64,000 nt of DNA from Spirochaetales bacterium (GCA_003247135.1 QKAW01000040.1:1-64000), one strand, 5' to 3'. Shown: positions 1-7,708, numbered from the stretch's first letter. A program made the numbers and translations. Notes: generated by a model from the sequence alone, not told the origin.

Positions 1-255
1 CAGCAACTTCTTCTTCAGCAACTTCTTCTTCAGCAACTTCTTCTTCAGCAACTTCTTCTTCAGCAACTTCTTCTTCAGCAACTTCTTCTTCAGCAACTTC
101 TTCTTCAGCAACTTCATCTTCAGCAACTTCATCTTCAGCAACTTCTTCTTCAGCAACTTCTTCTTCAGCAACTTCTTCTTCAGCAACTACTTCTTCAGCA
201 ACTTCTTCTTCAGTAACTTCTTCTTCAGCAACTTCTTCTTCAGTCACTTCCTCAA
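1..255. repeat. 15-bp in-frame tandem repeat (acidic pentapeptide)
   Basis: Sixteen consecutive 15-bp units (plus-strand unit cagcaacttcttctt) fill positions 1-240, and a degenerate 17th follows at 241-255. The array runs off the left edge. Variants are single-base: two units at 106-135 read catctt, one at 181 reads actactt, one at 211 reads cagtaac. On the minus strand each unit encodes a Glu/Val/Ala pentapeptide (EEVAE-like) in the overlying gene. The near-identity of the units suggests recent slippage expansion. There are no spacers, so it is not a CRISPR array. Confidence 0.95.
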
Positions 256-628
256 CTATTTTTTCTTCTGAAATAATAGAATCTTTCGCAATGTTTTCTA
301 ATTGCTCAGAATGATCGTTCTTTTCAATATTTTCTTCATTAACGATTTCAGTTTCTTCACTAATTGAAAGCTCTTCGAAAGATTCCTTGTTTACACTAGC
401 AGCTATATCAAGATTATCCAATCTGGAAATAGCATCTAAAATTCCGAGTTCTATTTTTGATTGTCCATCCTCTAGGGAAGTAACTACTGATCCCAGGTCT
501 TTAATCCTGTTTTCATAATCTAATAGAGTGGATCGCAATTGAGCATTCTCCTCTCTTAAAGTACTAATTAAACTAACTGCTTGTTTTATTTTTTCGTCTA
601 AAATCTGTACCTGTTCAAGAGATATCAT
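1..628 (-). CDS. Coiled-coil protein with acidic repeat tail (ZapB-like?), 3' end outside window
   Basis: The gene starts with ATG at 628, three bases after the rplT stop, with an AGGAG inside the end of rplT; it is therefore probably cotranscribed with infC-rpmI-rplT. The first 60 or so residues (MISLEQVQILDEKIKQ and on) form a heptad-rich coiled coil. A Glu/Ser/Asn-rich linker follows, then a run of EEVAE pentapeptides encoded by the 15-bp repeat. No transmembrane segment or catalytic motif is visible. A short coiled coil of this kind could be a ZapB-like cell-division protein, but this rests on general resemblance and position only. The C-terminus lies beyond base 1, so total length and repeat number are unknown. 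Confidence 0.75.
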   Translation of the reverse strand, partial: MISLEQVQILDEKIKQAVSLISTLREENAQLRSTLLDYENRIKDLGSVVTSLEDGQSKIELGILDAISRLDNLDIAASVNKESFEELSISEETEIVNEENIEKNDHSEQLENIAKDSIISEEKIVEEVTEEEVAEEEVTEEEVAEEVVAEEEVAEEEVAEEEVAEDEVAEDEVAEEEVAEEEVAEEEVAEEEVAEEEVAEEEVAEEEVA

Positions 629-631
629 TTA

Positions 632-991
632 TTATGCTCCTAATGCTTTTTTTGATTCAGTAACAATTGCACTGAATGCTTTTGGGTCTTCTATTGCTAA
701 GTTTGATAATGCTTTTCTATCTAATACAATCTCAGCCTTTTTTAAACCGTTGATGAATCTGGAATAATTCATACCTTCAGCTCTTACAGCAGCAGAGATT
801 CTTGTTATCCAAAGTTTTCTAAACTCTCTTTTTCTAACTTTTCTGTCTCTATAAGCATATTTTCCGGCTTTTGCAACTGCATCTTTTGCTGTTCTAACAC
901 AATTTTTTCTTCGTCCCCAGAAACCTTTAGCTAACTTAAGTACCTTTTTTCTTCGGTCTTTTCGTCTAGTTCCATCTACTGCTCTTGGCAT
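632..991 (-). CDS. rplT: 50S ribosomal protein L20
   Basis: This 119-residue protein is a full-length L20, which binds 23S rRNA early in large-subunit assembly. The very basic N-terminus ([20 protein letters not shown]) and the [11 protein letters not shown] and [14 protein letters not shown] segments are typical of the family. It is the third gene of the conserved infC-rpmI-rplT order and lies 12 bases after rpmI. In many bacteria L20 represses its own operon by binding a leader or intergenic mRNA structure. No such structure was demonstrated here, and the infC leader is only about 60 bases long. Confidence 0.98.
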   Translation of the reverse strand: MPRAVDGTRRKDRRKKVLKLAKGFWGRRKNCVRTAKDAVAKAGKYAYRDRKVRKREFRKLWITRISAAVRAEGMNYSRFINGLKKAEIVLDRKALSNLAIEDPKAFSAIVTESKKALGA

Positions 992-1003
992 TCTTCTCTC
1001 CTA

Positions 1004-1201
1004 TTAACCGTATGGTAAAAGTCTTTTAATTCTTGGTAACTCACACTCAGCAACTACTGCACAGTGTCTAAGTTTTCTTTTTCTTTTCGCGGATTTTTTT
1101 GTCAAAATGTGACGAGTACCCATTGATTTGTATTTCATTTTTCCAGTACCAGTCAATTTGTATCTTTTCGCCGCGCTTTTTCTTGTTTTCATTTTAGGCA
1201 T
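1004..1201 (-). CDS. rpmI: 50S ribosomal protein L35
   Basis: A small basic protein of 65 residues, the usual L35 length. It begins [20 protein letters not shown] and carries the conserved [16 protein letters not shown] block, both diagnostic of L35. It lies between infC (20 bases upstream) and rplT (12 bases downstream) on the minus strand, the standard bacterial arrangement. The product is a structural component of the large ribosomal subunit. Confidence 0.98.
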   Translation of the reverse strand: MPKMKTRKSAAKRYKLTGTGKMKYKSMGTRHILTKKSAKRKRKLRHCAVVAECELPRIKRLLPYG

Positions 1202-1221
1202 TTATGATACATCCTTATAAT

Positions 1222-1740
1222 TTATTTTTTCGCTTTAGGACTTAATATCATTGACATAGTTCGACCTTCCATCGCCGCTCTTTTGTCAAGAACATAACAG
1301 TCATCAAGCAAATCAAGCAATTTATCTAATACAACCTTTCCTAACTCAGTATGGGCTAACTCTCGACCTCTAAATCTAACAGTTACCTTTACTTTGTTAC
1401 CCTCTTCAAGAAACTCTTTTACATGTTTAGTCTTAAAATCCAAATCATGTTTTTCAATCTTAGGTTGCATTCTTACTTCTTTTAATTTAACAATTTTTTG
1501 ATTTTTCTTAGCTTCCCGCTTTCTTTTTTCCAAATCAAATTTATATTTACCATAATTTAATATTTTACATGCAGGAGGGTTAGCTTGAGGTGCTACTTCA
1601 ACTAGATCTAATCCACTTTCTTTTGCAATCGCTAGAGCTTCAGAAGTGGGAACAACTCCTCTTTGTACTCCTTCATGATCTACCAGTCGAACCTCTTTTA
1701 CTCGAATACTTTCATTTATTCTCAACTCTTTGGGTGCCAA
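1222..1740 (-). CDS. infC: Translation initiation factor IF-3
   Basis: IF-3 binds the 30S subunit, prevents premature 50S joining and checks start-codon fidelity. The N-terminal domain opens with [16 protein letters not shown] and includes the [14 protein letters not shown] motif; the C-terminal domain has [18 protein letters not shown] and VTVRFRGRE. At 172 residues it is the normal length. The best start is TTG at 1740, preceded by AAGGAG six bases upstream. infC commonly uses a rare start codon (AUU in E. coli) that underlies autoregulation, so a non-ATG start here fits the family. It is the first gene of the ribosomal operon. Confidence 0.97.
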   Translation of the reverse strand: MAPKELRINESIRVKEVRLVDHEGVQRGVVPTSEALAIAKESGLDLVEVAPQANPPACKILNYGKYKFDLEKRKREAKKNQKIVKLKEVRMQPKIEKHDLDFKTKHVKEFLEEGNKVKVTVRFRGRELAHTELGKVVLDKLLDLLDDCYVLDKRAAMEGRTMSMILSPKAKK

Positions 1741-1804
1741 ACTAACTCCTTAATTAAAATAAAAAAATCAATAATAATAAAATGTTATATTAAATAACCT
1801 GAGA

Positions 1805-1833
1805 AATATATCATTTCACGTAAATATAGTCAA
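1805..1833 (-). promoter_or_regulatory. Sigma70-type promoter of the infC operon
   Basis: On the minus strand TTGACT (1828-1833) and TATATT (1805-1810) are separated by exactly 17 bases. Transcription would start near 1798 and give a leader of about 58 bases before the infC TTG codon. Each hexamer differs from consensus at one position. Confidence 0.7.
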
Positions 1834-1902
1834 ACTGGTATTAAGTAAAATTATAATTTTAATAACATTGAAAAAAAACATTAATAATGATAATTTTCTT
1901 TT

Positions 1903-2505
1903 ATGATATTATTTTCAGTGATAAGCATACCACTTTTTTTTATTTATAGATTAGATAACTTCAAGAATAAAAGCATTATTTATTTTATAAGTGGAGTTTT
2001 TTTTAGTAGTTTAATCACTCTAGTCTTTTGGTCTTTTAAAAATTTGATGATAGTTGAAAGCTCTACCTTTTTTACACATATTTTTAACTTAATACTTGTA
2101 AGTACTATTCCGTTAATTTTTATGGTTCTATTATATTTATTAAATGTATTAAAGAATAAAGATGATTTATTATTAAAAAAAATGTTTTGCGGATTTGCAT
2201 ATTGGAACTACTTATTCTTAATTTTTACAGGTATTATTGATAATAAAATTGCATTTATTTCTATACCTTTTTTATTTATTATTTTAGTAGACTTAATTTA
2301 TAAGTTAGATAATTTAGAACTTAAATTTTTTTCAACAATTCAGGGGTTAGAGATATATTTGTTTGTAATCCTAATTTTGTTTATAGAGAGTCTTTTTTTT
2401 ATACATACAGTTACAGCAATAATCCTAATTTTAATTACAGTAATTTTATATGTATTTTTTAATTTAAAATATATTAATAAGAAATATGAAAAAAATATCT
2501 CTTAA
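1903..2505 (+). CDS. Uncharacterised multi-spanning membrane protein
   Basis: A 200-residue, extremely hydrophobic protein with about seven predicted membrane segments, beginning MILFSVISIPLFFIYRL and ending in a short Lys/Asn/Tyr-rich tail. I do not recognise the family and see no charged or catalytic residue pattern that would suggest transport or enzymatic activity. The last 20 bases overlap the next gene, which encodes a lipoprotein; translational coupling suggests that the two act together in the envelope. The start is the first ATG; no strong Shine-Dalgarno sequence precedes it. AT content and codon use match the neighbours. Confidence 0.7.
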   Translation: MILFSVISIPLFFIYRLDNFKNKSIIYFISGVFFSSLITLVFWSFKNLMIVESSTFFTHIFNLILVSTIPLIFMVLLYLLNVLKNKDDLLLKKMFCGFAYWNYLFLIFTGIIDNKIAFISIPFLFIILVDLIYKLDNLELKFFSTIQGLEIYLFVILILFIESLFFIHTVTAIILILITVILYVFFNLKYINKKYEKNIS

Positions 2506-3205
2506 ATTATCAATCATTTTGTTAATAATTAATATTTTTTCCTGTAATTCTAATGATATAGTTTTTGTGGTAGATGAAATGTTTAATGAATTTTGGCTTC
2601 CTCAAAATAAATTGCAAATAGAAGTAGTGAATTCTGAATTTATAGAGTTTGATAAATTCTTAAAATACACTACCATAGTTTTGTCTCCCTATTTATTTAA
2701 AATGAATAAAGATAAGATTTTAAATCTAAAAAACAATTTCTTAGTTATGGATTTAGATGTAGAAACCGAACATGTAAAACCAATTCAATTATCAAATATT
2801 GTAGCATATACTGAATTTATAAATAAGTTTGGAGATGCTTATGCTGAAAAAAAAATATCAGTTTTTTTTGATAAAAATTTTAATACCGAAATAGAAAATT
2901 TATTACAAAGGCTGGATGCTGATTTTAGATTTTTTTATCTTGATAATGATACAACAAAAAGTGAACTTAATAATATCATAAATGAGTTAGGTGCTACTGA
3001 TTTATGGATTATTGATACAAACTTATTTGGTTATTCTGTTTATAATCTTATATCTGATGGTGATATTATGATTGTTGGTGGTTCAAAATTGGCAAAGTTT
3101 AACAAGAATATTAAGTTTTCTATAGAATTGAAAGCTGGGAAAAATTTATTGAAAGTTGTTAAAGAAAACAAAAGAATTATTCAAAGAGAATTGATTAAGT
3201 ATTAA
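2486..3205 (+). CDS. Putative lipoprotein of unknown function
   Basis: The 239-residue product starts MKKISLKLSIILLIINIFSC, a lysine-rich n-region, a hydrophobic core and a spirochaete-style lipobox ending in Cys20, so it is probably exported and lipidated. The mature part alternates beta-strand-like hydrophobic stretches with charged segments, and includes LWIIDTNLFGYSVYNL and DIMIVGGSKLAKF. This suggests an alpha/beta periplasmic-binding-protein-like fold, but no family was recognised. It overlaps the upstream membrane-protein gene by 20 bases. Its stop codon lies inside the sigma28-like promoter of the following flaA genes. Confidence 0.7.
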   Translation: MKKISLKLSIILLIINIFSCNSNDIVFVVDEMFNEFWLPQNKLQIEVVNSEFIEFDKFLKYTTIVLSPYLFKMNKDKILNLKNNFLVMDLDVETEHVKPIQLSNIVAYTEFINKFGDAYAEKKISVFFDKNFNTEIENLLQRLDADFRFFYLDNDTTKSELNNIINELGATDLWIIDTNLFGYSVYNLISDGDIMIVGGSKLAKFNKNIKFSIELKAGKNLLKVVKENKRIIQRELIKY

Positions 3206-3229
3206 GATTATAACTTTTTATGGCGATAA
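3203..3229 (+). promoter_or_regulatory. Sigma28 (FliA)-like promoter of the flaA pair
   Basis: TAAG (3203-3206), 15 bases, then GGCGATAA (3222-3229). The flagellar sigma28 consensus is TAAA-N15-GCCGATAA, so 3 of 4 and 7 of 8 positions match with the exact spacing. It begins on the stop codon of the preceding gene and lies about 88 bases before the first flaA start. Confidence 0.6.
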
Positions 3230-3246
3230 TTTTATTGATATTATAT

Positions 3247-3275
3247 TTGACAATAGATTCTTAAAGAAATATAAT
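3247..3275 (+). promoter_or_regulatory. Consensus sigma70 promoter of the flaA pair
   Basis: TTGACA (3247-3252), a 17-base spacer and TATAAT (3270-3275) form a perfect housekeeping promoter. Transcription would start near 3282, leaving a leader of about 35 bases with AAGGAG at 3305-3310 ahead of the ATG at 3317. Confidence 0.85.
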
Positions 3276-3316
3276 TTCAAGAAATATATGAGTATTTACT
3301 AGTTAAGGAGTTCTAG

Positions 3317-4066
3317 ATGAGACAAAAAGGTCTGTTTATAATGGCTTTGTTTATAATTATGCCTATTGCAATCTTTGCTGATAGCTTAATAACAAAAGAA
3401 GCAATAGTTGTTGAAACATTCGATGGTGAAGGTTTAACAAATAACAGGAGTACAGGTAATCCTGTTATATGGAAAGCAGTTGGGAGTAAGTTTTCAACTG
3501 AAGGGTATCCAAAAACAGCATTTGCAAACGCTTTCCCTGAAGATTTGTTTGGAAAGGATCCAGAAAATCAAGCAGATTTAAATAGTTTTGCCATATTGGG
3601 AAGCTTTACTAGAAAAGGATATAACTATTTAGAAATAATCCCTGGAGAAGGTGATGGTGATAGTTGGAAAGCTGAGCCACTAATGTTGCCAGGACAGGTT
3701 GAGTTTTTTGATCTGTGGGTTTGGGGATCTAATTTTGATTATACTTTAGAAATGCATGTTGTTGATTTTCAAGGTATTGTTCATGTAATTGAGATTGGTT
3801 CTATTAAACATATAGGATGGAAACATCTTTTTGTAAAAATTCCATCAAGTATTAAACAAACAAAACAATATTTACCATTCTTTGAAGGTATAAAGCTAAC
3901 AAAACTAGTTGTTAGAACTGATCCAGAGGAGAGAGTTGATCTATTTTACTTGTATATTGATCAGTTAAAAGTTTTAACTGATACACATATTAATAATTTT
4001 GATGGTCAAAATTTAACAAATAAAAAGAAAATTGAAGAAATTTGGGGTGGTTCAAATGATCAATAA
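3317..4066 (+). CDS. Flagellar filament outer layer protein, FlaA family (first of pair)
   Basis: FlaA proteins coat the periplasmic flagellar filament core of spirochaetes. This 249-residue protein has a cleavable signal peptide (MRQKGLFIMALFIIMPIAIFAD, cut after residue 21 or so) and FlaA landmarks: an early FDGE motif, a central FFDLWVWGSNFDYTLEMHVVDF strand block with the W-x-W-G-S pattern, GWKHLFVKIPSSI, and a C-terminal LFYLYIDQLKVLTD segment. It is shorter than T. pallidum FlaA1 and resembles the small FlaA paralogues found in tandem in Treponema. AAGGAG lies six bases before the ATG. The second flaA-like gene overlaps its 3' end by 11 bases. Confidence 0.88.
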   Translation: MRQKGLFIMALFIIMPIAIFADSLITKEAIVVETFDGEGLTNNRSTGNPVIWKAVGSKFSTEGYPKTAFANAFPEDLFGKDPENQADLNSFAILGSFTRKGYNYLEIIPGEGDGDSWKAEPLMLPGQVEFFDLWVWGSNFDYTLEMHVVDFQGIVHVIEIGSIKHIGWKHLFVKIPSSIKQTKQYLPFFEGIKLTKLVVRTDPEERVDLFYLYIDQLKVLTDTHINNFDGQNLTNKKKIEEIWGGSNDQ

Positions 4067-4775
4067 AAGTAAGAAATTTTTATTTATAGTTATTATATCA
4101 TTTATATGTATTTTATATGGTTATGCTCAGGAAGGAATCTCTGAGCCTGATCCAGGATTAATTGGTATTGAATCAGCTCAACAAAGTTTAAGAGAAGTGT
4201 CTATATCAAAATTTGAAGATGCAGCATTTTGGTATGCTAAAATTGGTGCAGATGATGGAATTATAACTGTTCGAGACAAAGTTGGGTCTCCTTCTGAAAA
4301 AGAGCCTATTGAAGGTGAGCAAGAAGTTGGAATCAATGAAGTTGATGAAAAAGTACTTGGGGTAAAAGTTGATTTTTTCAGAAGAGGTATGGTTGATTTC
4401 TATATTAATCCAATTAGACCTCTTCCAATTGAGGGAATAACTAAAACAGTTTCTATGTGGGTATCAGGAAGAAATACAAGACATACACTTAAACTTATAA
4501 TAAAAGATCACTTTGGAAATTATGCAGAACTTACTATGGGTGATTTAAACTTCTCAGGTTGGAAAAAAATGGTAGTTGCAATACCATCAAACATTGTTCA
4601 GAGAGATTATCACTATAATGATAAAATGGGGATTCATATTATTGGATTCAAGATTGAATGTGACTTAGAAGAGACTTATGGTAAATATTACGTGTATTTT
4701 GATGATCTAAGAGCTGTAACTGATCTTTTTGCTGAGCAAAACAGAGATGCTGATGATATTGATGATGCATGGTGA
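4056..4775 (+). CDS. Flagellar filament outer layer protein, FlaA family (second of pair)
   Basis: A 239-residue FlaA-family sheath protein. The chosen ATG at 4056 gives a clean signal peptide (MINKSKKFLFIVIISFICIL to the YAQ cleavage site) and has a GGGGTGG ribosome site just upstream; the open frame extends back to a TTG at 4032. Mature-protein landmarks parallel the first gene: VSMWVSGRNTRHTLKLIIKD, GWKKMVVAIPSNI and KYYVYFDDLRAVTDLF. The two proteins are clearly divergent, not a recent duplication. The 11-base overlap implies translational coupling and roughly fixed stoichiometry. A strong terminator follows. Confidence 0.86.
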   Translation: MINKSKKFLFIVIISFICILYGYAQEGISEPDPGLIGIESAQQSLREVSISKFEDAAFWYAKIGADDGIITVRDKVGSPSEKEPIEGEQEVGINEVDEKVLGVKVDFFRRGMVDFYINPIRPLPIEGITKTVSMWVSGRNTRHTLKLIIKDHFGNYAELTMGDLNFSGWKKMVVAIPSNIVQRDYHYNDKMGIHIIGFKIECDLEETYGKYYVYFDDLRAVTDLFAEQNRDADDIDDAW

Positions 4776-4816
4776 TAGATAATTGATAGATAAGTTTTAA
4801 ATCTTTTTTTACTGAG

Positions 4817-4845
4817 ATCCTGGAGTTAATCCAGGATTTTTTTTT
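4817..4845 (+). terminator. Rho-independent terminator after the flaA pair
   Basis: An 8-bp stem (atcctgga/tccaggat), a 5-base loop and nine T residues follow the second flaA gene. The U tract is on the plus-strand side only, so it serves the flaA transcript. The T run overlaps the last codons of the convergent HDOD gene. Confidence 0.92.
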
Positions 4846-5692
4846 ATTGAAAAACAGTATCTATGCAAACTTTATAAAATGGAGACTCTTCTATATCTAA
4901 AAAGAAATCTTGTAAATAGAAATCTATATCTGTTTTTCTCAGATTTAACCTTGATTGATAAATTAAAATTAGATTGTCGTTGTTTAAATCTTCATTTTTA
5001 TCATGGATTTTTTTATTTAACAATTTTGATAGTGATACAATATCAATAATATTTTGAAATTGAGAGTGTGAAGATGTATTTAAATAATACTTAACTGTAT
5101 CGATAAGCATTTGTGGAAATTCCCAGGATTGTAATACACCTGAACCAACTTGGTGATTATTAATACCAAATTCTTCAATTTCTAGTGATATCAAATCTCT
5201 GGTATGTGTATTATGCTTTTGTAAAACTTTATTATACTGCTTATTAGAAAAATTAAATAAAATTGCTTGTCCAATATTATGTAATATTCCAGCAGTAAAG
5301 ATATCCTCATTTATTACAGATTTACCGGTTTCTTCTGCAATTGATTTTGCAATAAAAGCAGTATTTATAGATTCTTTCCAATAATTCTTATAAAATTTAT
5401 CCTTTTTATTAGTTATCATCTCAGAACCAGCAATTAATAAGCATATTGTCCTAATTTTATTGATACCTATTAGTGTAATAGAATCTTTTATAGAGCAAAT
5501 CTCACGTTGCCTGGAGTAAAAAGAAGAGTTAGAAATTTTAAGAATTCTACTGGTCAAATATGGGTCAATCTTTAAGATATTCTCAATTTCACTTGATGAT
5601 ATATTTGAATTTGCAGGTATAGAAATTATATCTGAAACTACTTTTGGGATTATAGGTAGCTCAAAAATATATTTATTATATATGTTACTCAT
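4844..5692 (-). CDS. HDOD domain protein
   Basis: The 282-residue protein is a single HDOD domain, a divergent relative of the HD phosphohydrolases usually found in signalling proteins. Typical features are ELPIIPKVVSDIISI at the start, LKIDPYLTSRILKISNSSFYS, the IGINKIRTICLL helix, and AGILHNIGQAILFNF in place of the catalytic HD pair. The absence of a proper HD dyad suggests a non-catalytic, protein-binding role, as proposed for the family in chemotaxis and stress signalling. There is no receiver or output domain. It overlaps the upstream tatD gene by eight bases, so the two are translationally coupled. Confidence 0.88.
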   Translation of the reverse strand: MSNIYNKYIFELPIIPKVVSDIISIPANSNISSSEIENILKIDPYLTSRILKISNSSFYSRQREICSIKDSITLIGINKIRTICLLIAGSEMITNKKDKFYKNYWKESINTAFIAKSIAEETGKSVINEDIFTAGILHNIGQAILFNFSNKQYNKVLQKHNTHTRDLISLEIEEFGINNHQVGSGVLQSWEFPQMLIDTVKYYLNTSSHSQFQNIIDIVSLSKLLNKKIHDKNEDLNNDNLILIYQSRLNLRKTDIDFYLQDFFLDIEESPFYKVCIDTVFQ

Positions 5693-6485
5693 TTAACCTC
5701 TTTATCCTAAATAAAATTTCAATATTTTTATTAACCTCTTTAACTATTCTGTTTATATCAATATTAAGAGATTTAGAAACAAAATTATATGTATGAATAA
5801 TATTTTCTGGAGTATTTATTCTTCCTCTTAAGGGTTCTGGTGAAAGATATGGCGAATCTGTTTCTAACAAAAGTCTATCTAGAGGTATATTTTTTATACA
5901 ATCCAGTAAAAGAGTATTCTTTTTGTAAGTAGAATTGCCTGCAAATGAAATATAATAACCTAAATCCAAAAATTTTTTCATAATTATATGGTTGTCACTA
6001 AAGCAGTGTATTACACCAGATAATTGACCTTTGAAATTTGATAATATATCAAGTAAATCTTCGGAAGCATTTCTGTTGTGAATTATAATTGGTAGATTAT
6101 TCTTTATTGATAGTTCAATATGTCCCAATAGGTATTTTTTTTGAATTTCAACATTTACTATATCTCTAAAATAATCTAAACCAGTTTCTCCAATTGCAAT
6201 GATTTTTTTATTTGGTAATGTTTCTTCAATTTTCTTTAATCTGTTTTCATAATCAATATCAGCAGAATTAGGGTGAATCCCAATAGAATGATATAAAAAA
6301 TCAAATTTATTTGAAAAGTATAAACGTTTATTAAAATTTAACTCATCTACACCAATGTCAATTAAAAAACTTCCATTATTACATTTCCAGTTTTCAAAAA
6401 AATTACTTATATCTATATTCTTATCAATCATTTCAAGTATATGGAAATGAGAATCAGAAATATTCTTTATACTATCTAAAACCAT
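5685..6485 (-). CDS. tatD: TatD family deoxyribonuclease
   Basis: TatD proteins are metal-dependent DNases of the amidohydrolase TIM-barrel superfamily. The visible metal and active-site motifs are, in order, DSHFH, IAIGETGLDYF, PIIIHNRNA, GVIHCFS and LLLETDSPYLSP, followed by NTPENI; all are standard. The ATG at 6485 gives 266 residues and places DSHFH near residue 12, close to its usual position. The frame also runs back to a GTG at 6527. Neither start has a clear Shine-Dalgarno sequence. The downstream HDOD gene overlaps by eight bases. Confidence 0.92.
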   Translation of the reverse strand: MVLDSIKNISDSHFHILEMIDKNIDISNFFENWKCNNGSFLIDIGVDELNFNKRLYFSNKFDFLYHSIGIHPNSADIDYENRLKKIEETLPNKKIIAIGETGLDYFRDIVNVEIQKKYLLGHIELSIKNNLPIIIHNRNASEDLLDILSNFKGQLSGVIHCFSDNHIIMKKFLDLGYYISFAGNSTYKKNTLLLDCIKNIPLDRLLLETDSPYLSPEPLRGRINTPENIIHTYNFVSKSLNIDINRIVKEVNKNIEILFRIKRLNE

Positions 6486-6560
6486 CGATATTATATAATC
6501 ATAATTTGTAATAAAAATGAAGGTCACAATTCAATAATTGAATTAATTTTTTGAATTGTA

Positions 6561-6589
6561 TTGACCATACTCATTCTATTATATAATAT
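6561..6589 (+). promoter_or_regulatory. Promoter of the tRNA-Leu pair
   Basis: TTGACC at 6561-6566 is followed by TATAAT at 6582-6587 (15-base spacer) or TAATAT at 6584-6589 (17-base spacer). Transcription would start close to 6595, just before the first tRNA, as expected for a stable-RNA promoter. Confidence 0.6.
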
Positions 6590-6601
6590 CACAATTGTTA
6601 T

Positions 6602-6685
6602 GCCGAAGTGGTGAAATAGGTAGACACAAGGGATTTAAAATCCCTCGGGCTTCGGCCTGTACCGGTTCAAGTCCGGTCTTCGGTA
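6602..6685 (+). tRNA. tRNA-Leu (anticodon UAA), copy 1
   Basis: An 84-base class II tRNA. The acceptor stem GCCGAAG pairs with CTTCGGT (terminal G-U), U8 follows, the anticodon stem AGGGA/TCCCT encloses the loop TTTAAAA with anticodon TAA, a long variable arm (CTCGGGCTTCGGCCTG region) is present, and the T loop is GGTTCAAGTCC. The 3' CCA is not encoded. An 8-bp inverted repeat (6685-6702) lies directly after it and may help processing of the joint precursor. Confidence 0.97.
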
Positions 6686-6725
6686 ATAAGTTTTAACTTA
6701 TTATATTTATAGCATAACAAGATTC

Positions 6726-6809
6726 GCCGAAGTGGTGAAATAGGTAGACACAAGGGATTTAAAATCCCTCGGGCTTCGGCCTGTACCGGTTCAAGTCCGG
6801 TCTTCGGTA
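6726..6809 (+). tRNA. tRNA-Leu (anticodon UAA), copy 2
   Basis: This copy is base-for-base identical to the first over all 84 positions, starts 40 bases after the end of the first copy and is followed by a terminator. No CCA is encoded. The two copies are evidently transcribed together from the upstream promoter. Perfect identity with unlike flanks points to a tandem duplication kept uniform by selection or gene conversion. Confidence 0.97.
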
Positions 6810-6811
6810 TT

Positions 6812-6840
6812 AAGCAACTCTTTGAGTTGCTTTTTTTTTT
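6812..6840 (+). terminator. Rho-independent terminator of the tRNA-Leu operon
   Basis: Stem aagcaactc/gagttgctt around a short TTT loop, followed by an uninterrupted T tract to 6840, starting three bases after the second tRNA. Confidence 0.93.
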
Positions 6841-6910
6841 TAATCTTTCTAAATCTATAGTTTTTAACTATAAAAGTCGATATATAATTAAAAGATAAAA
6901 GGAAGATCTC

Positions 6911-7708
6911 TTGAAAGAAAAAATTGCAATAATTCTGTTATTATCATATGCAACATTTTTATTATATTCAGAACAAACCCACACTCTCAAAGCTGGAGAA
7001 ACGATATATAGTCTTAGTAAATATTATAATGTATCAACAAATGATATAATTAATTTAAATAAGATATCTGATTTAACTAGCATTAAAGTAGGAACAAAAA
7101 TTCTTATTCCAGATAAAACAGTTGAAAATTTCAATACAATAACTTCTGAGAAGAAAAAGTATGTAGTTAAGGAAGGTGATACATTATTTAGTATATCAAA
7201 GCAATTTAATATACCACTTTCTGAATTAATGGTGTATAATAATTTAAGTAATGAAAGCTTAATTGCTGTAGGTCAGATTCTGAACCTTAGTGAAGGTAAT
7301 ACTGATTTACCGGAAGTTGCATTACAACCTGAGGAATCTATAGATGAGAGTTTCATACCGAAAGATAATATTCCTTATTGGCCTGTTAATGGTTCAATCA
7401 GGAATTATTCTGGAAGAATTCAAGGGGTAGAGATTGTTGGTAATTCCGGGGATTATATTCAAGCTGTTTCCAATGGAAGGGTTATATGGTATGATTCGTT
7501 TAAAGGAATTGGTAAAGTTGTTTTAATTGAAGGTGATAATGGCTTTGATTATTTATATGGAACCAAAGACGACTTAAATGTTAAAATGGGGCTGTATGTG
7601 AGTGCAGGAGAAAGATTAGGAAGATTGAAAGATAACAGTAATAGTTTAGTTTTTTCAGTTTTTAAGAATGGGAAACCATTAAGTGATTTATCAAAAGCTC
7701 CAAGGTAG
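6911..7708 (+). CDS. LysM/LytM (M23-like) envelope protein with degenerate active site
   Basis: The 265-residue protein starts with TTG at 6911 (GGAAG six bases upstream) and has an N-terminal signal sequence. Two LysM peptidoglycan-binding motifs follow, each with the G-E/D-T-x-x-S-x-S/A pattern (about residues 25-70 and 84-128). The C-terminal 100 residues align with the M23/LytM barrel (GVEIVGNSGDYIQAVSNGRV onward). The catalytic histidines are missing: the usual H-x-H near the end reads LVFSVF and the YxH region reads YLYG. It is therefore probably a non-enzymatic activator, like NlpD or EnvC. A sigma factor gene follows 32 bases downstream. Confidence 0.88.
   Translation: MKEKIAIILLLSYATFLLYSEQTHTLKAGETIYSLSKYYNVSTNDIINLNKISDLTSIKVGTKILIPDKTVENFNTITSEKKKYVVKEGDTLFSISKQFNIPLSELMVYNNLSNESLIAVGQILNLSEGNTDLPEVALQPEESIDESFIPKDNIPYWPVNGSIRNYSGRIQGVEIVGNSGDYIQAVSNGRVIWYDSFKGIGKVVLIEGDNGFDYLYGTKDDLNVKMGLYVSAGERLGRLKDNSNSLVFSVFKNGKPLSDLSKAPR

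Noticed and set aside
1-255. Repeat array as a CRISPR locus
   Set aside because: Units are contiguous with no spacers, only 15 bp long and in frame with a coding sequence. The same applies to 43923-44300.
5685-5692. Frameshift or fusion between tatD and the HDOD gene
   Set aside because: Both proteins are complete with normal ends; the eight-base overlap is ordinary translational coupling.
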